Shown here one piece after another: positions 62,495 through 64,000 of a stretch of DNA of 64,000 nucleotides (position 1 is its first letter; each line of letters opens with the position of its first letter). The stretch comes from Sciurus carolinensis. Taxonomy: Eukaryota; Chordata; Mammalia; Rodentia; Sciuridae. A model generated the notes under the pieces. It made no database searches. It was not told the origin of the DNA and saw only the letters and a program-made list of their open reading frames with translations. The position numbers and the translations under genes are program-made. The stretch is taken from contig NW_025920107.1 of NCBI RefSeq assembly GCF_902686445.1, positions 1,116,001 through 1,180,000 on the forward strand, read 5' to 3'.

Positions 62495-62765
62495 TTCACT
62501 CAATGGTTGATTTGGGCCACTCCATACCCTCCAGTATTCACTTTTTCTTCCAAAAAGCTCCCACAACTTCACAATGGAACCGTATAATTTAAAACTTTAA
62601 TTACTTGGGATTTATGGTTCACAGGAAGACATTATCTGATCAATTTTAAATGACATAAGGCTCTCCATGTAAAAAAAGATGTTTTATAGGCACAATTACC
62701 TCAATAAGTATTTATATTCAAATAACCTTACATATCATGCCTTAGCAATTTTAAAACCATTATTT
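62495..62765. other. Unique sequence
   Basis: Nothing recognised. Confidence 0.35.
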
Positions 62766-62769
62766 TGAC

Positions 62770-64000
62770 AATGGCCATTTATTTTTTTTTGAGTATATTT
62801 TTTTTTATTTTATTGTGAACAAATGGGATACATGTTCTTTCTCTGTGTGTACATAGAGTAAAGGCATACCGTTTGTGTAATCATACGTTTACATAGGGTG
62901 ATGTTGGTTGATTCATTCTGTTATTTTTTTCCCCTTCCCCCCACCCCTCCCATCCCTCTTTTCCCTCTATACAGTCCTTCCTTCCCCCATTCTTGCCCCC
63001 CTCCCTAACCCTCACTCTAACCCTAAAACTAACCCCTCCCATGCCCCATTATGTATCATCATCCACTTATCAGCGAGATCATTCTTCCTTTGGTTTTTTG
63101 AGATTGGCTTATCTCACTTAGCATGATATTCTCCAATTTCATCCATTTGCTTGCAAATGCCATAATTTTATCATTCTTTATGGCTGACTAATATTCCATT
63201 GTATATATATGCCACAGTTTCTTTATCCATTCATCAACTGAAGGGCATCTAGGTGGTTCCACAATCTGGCTATGGTGAATTGAGCAGCAATGAACATTGA
63301 TGTGGCTGTATCTCTGTAGTATGCTGATTTTAAGTCCTTTGGGTATAGGCCAAGGAGTGGGATAGCTGGGATCAAATGGTAGTTCCATTCCAAGTTTTTT
63401 AAGGAATCTCCATACTGCCTTCCAGAGTGGTTGCACTAATTTGCAACCCCACCAGCAATGTAAGAGTGTACCTTTTTTCCCACATCCTCGCCAACACCTG
63501 TTGTTGCTTGTGTTCTTGATAATCGCCATTCTGATTGGGGTGAGATGGAATCTTAGGGTGGTTTTGATTTGCATTTCTTTTATTACTAGAGATGTTGAAC
63601 ATTTTTCCATATGTTTGTTGATTGTTTGTAGGTCTTCTTCTGTGAAGTGTCTGTTCATTTCCATTTGTCGATTGGATTATTTGTAGTCTTGGTGTTGAGT
63701 TTTTTGAGTTCTTTATAGATTCTGGAGATTAGTGCTCTATCTGAAGTATGATTGGCAAAGATTTTCTCCCACTCTGTAGGCTCTTTCTTCACATTGCTGA
63801 TAGTTTCCTTTGCTGAGAGAAAGCTTTTTAGTTTGAATCTATCCCAGTTGTTGATTCTTGCTTTTATTTCTTGTGCTATGGGAGTCCTGTTGAGAAAGTC
63901 TGGTCCTAAGCCGACATGTTGAAGATCTGGACCTACTTTTTCTTCTATAAGATGCAGGGTCTCTGGTCTGATTCCGAGGTCCTTAATCCATTTTGAGTTT
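62770..64000 (-). mobile_element. L1 element I, antisense, runs off the window
   Basis: The best-preserved L1. The 3' UTR (62770-63060) has a long G-rich tract on the minus strand. ORF2 sequence is open from the window edge (64000) to about 63666 in one frame, then after a single shift for 158 codons to a TAG at 63188. The second part carries [14 protein letters not shown] and [11 protein letters not shown], the Cys-rich end of ORF2. The TAG falls about 50 codons before the second stop pair near 63080, so the ORF2 C-terminus is cut in this copy. The rest of the element lies outside the window. Confidence 0.95.
62930..63045 (-). repeat. G-rich polypurine tract of L1 3' UTR
   Basis: Plus strand ccccttccccccacccctcccatccc ... 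ccctaaccctcactctaaccctaaaactaacccc. On the L1 strand this is a series of G3-5 runs able to form G-quadruplexes. Confidence 0.8.

Noticed and set aside
62995..63040. Interstitial telomeric repeat
   Set aside because: Only a few imperfect CCCTAA-like units, lying in the expected G-rich tract of an L1 3' UTR.

Overview
This is nuclear DNA of a mammal, most likely a rodent of the squirrel family. The base composition is AT-rich, no long intact host gene is visible, and almost everything recognisable is a retroelement. The squirrel assignment rests on the SINEs. There are many tRNA-like ID-type elements (A box like GCTCAGTGGTAGAG, B box like GGTTCAATCC, ending CAGCACCACA). There are also many composite elements in which a 7SL/B1-type half is joined to an ID-type half, the arrangement known from sciurid and related rodents. 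The species cannot be fixed from the sequence alone.

Layout. 1-16 kb is AT-rich single-copy-looking DNA with scattered SINEs, an old class I retroviral env remnant (about 2.16-2.56 kb) and a three-unit composite SINE (11.8-12.1 kb). 16-24 kb has two L1 fragments, a MIR and further SINEs. A full-length processed retrocopy of RPSA (ribosomal protein SA) lies on the minus strand at 24.65-25.69 kb. It is flanked by a 13-bp target duplication and is broken by one nonsense codon. 27.6-28.9 kb holds two LTR-like elements. 34.85-35.8 kb and 55.46-56.35 kb are two diverged copies of one ~0.9-kb sequence that I cannot assign to a known family. 38.5-55.4 kb is dominated by antisense L1 pieces, some nested inside each other with clear target duplications.

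The most informative locus is 56.42-60.82 kb: a minus-strand class II (IAP-like, betaretrovirus-related) endogenous provirus. It has two 360-bp LTRs differing at only 3 sites, a 6-bp target duplication, a tRNA-Phe-type primer site, a polypurine tract, a frameshifted gag matrix region, an A-rich decayed middle with an integrase remnant, and an open 250-codon transmembrane Env frame. The internal region is only ~3.7 kb. Near-identical LTRs around a decayed interior suggest a defective family moved by proteins supplied from elsewhere. The window ends inside another antisense L1 (62.77 kb onward).

I see no host gene with a demonstrable exon structure, no RNA gene, no CRISPR and no bacterial-type operon. 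The genes present do not work together as a pathway; they are independent retrotransposition products. I found no clear undescribed system. The best leads are the defective young provirus, the unexplained 0.9-kb duplicated sequence, and the multi-unit SINE.
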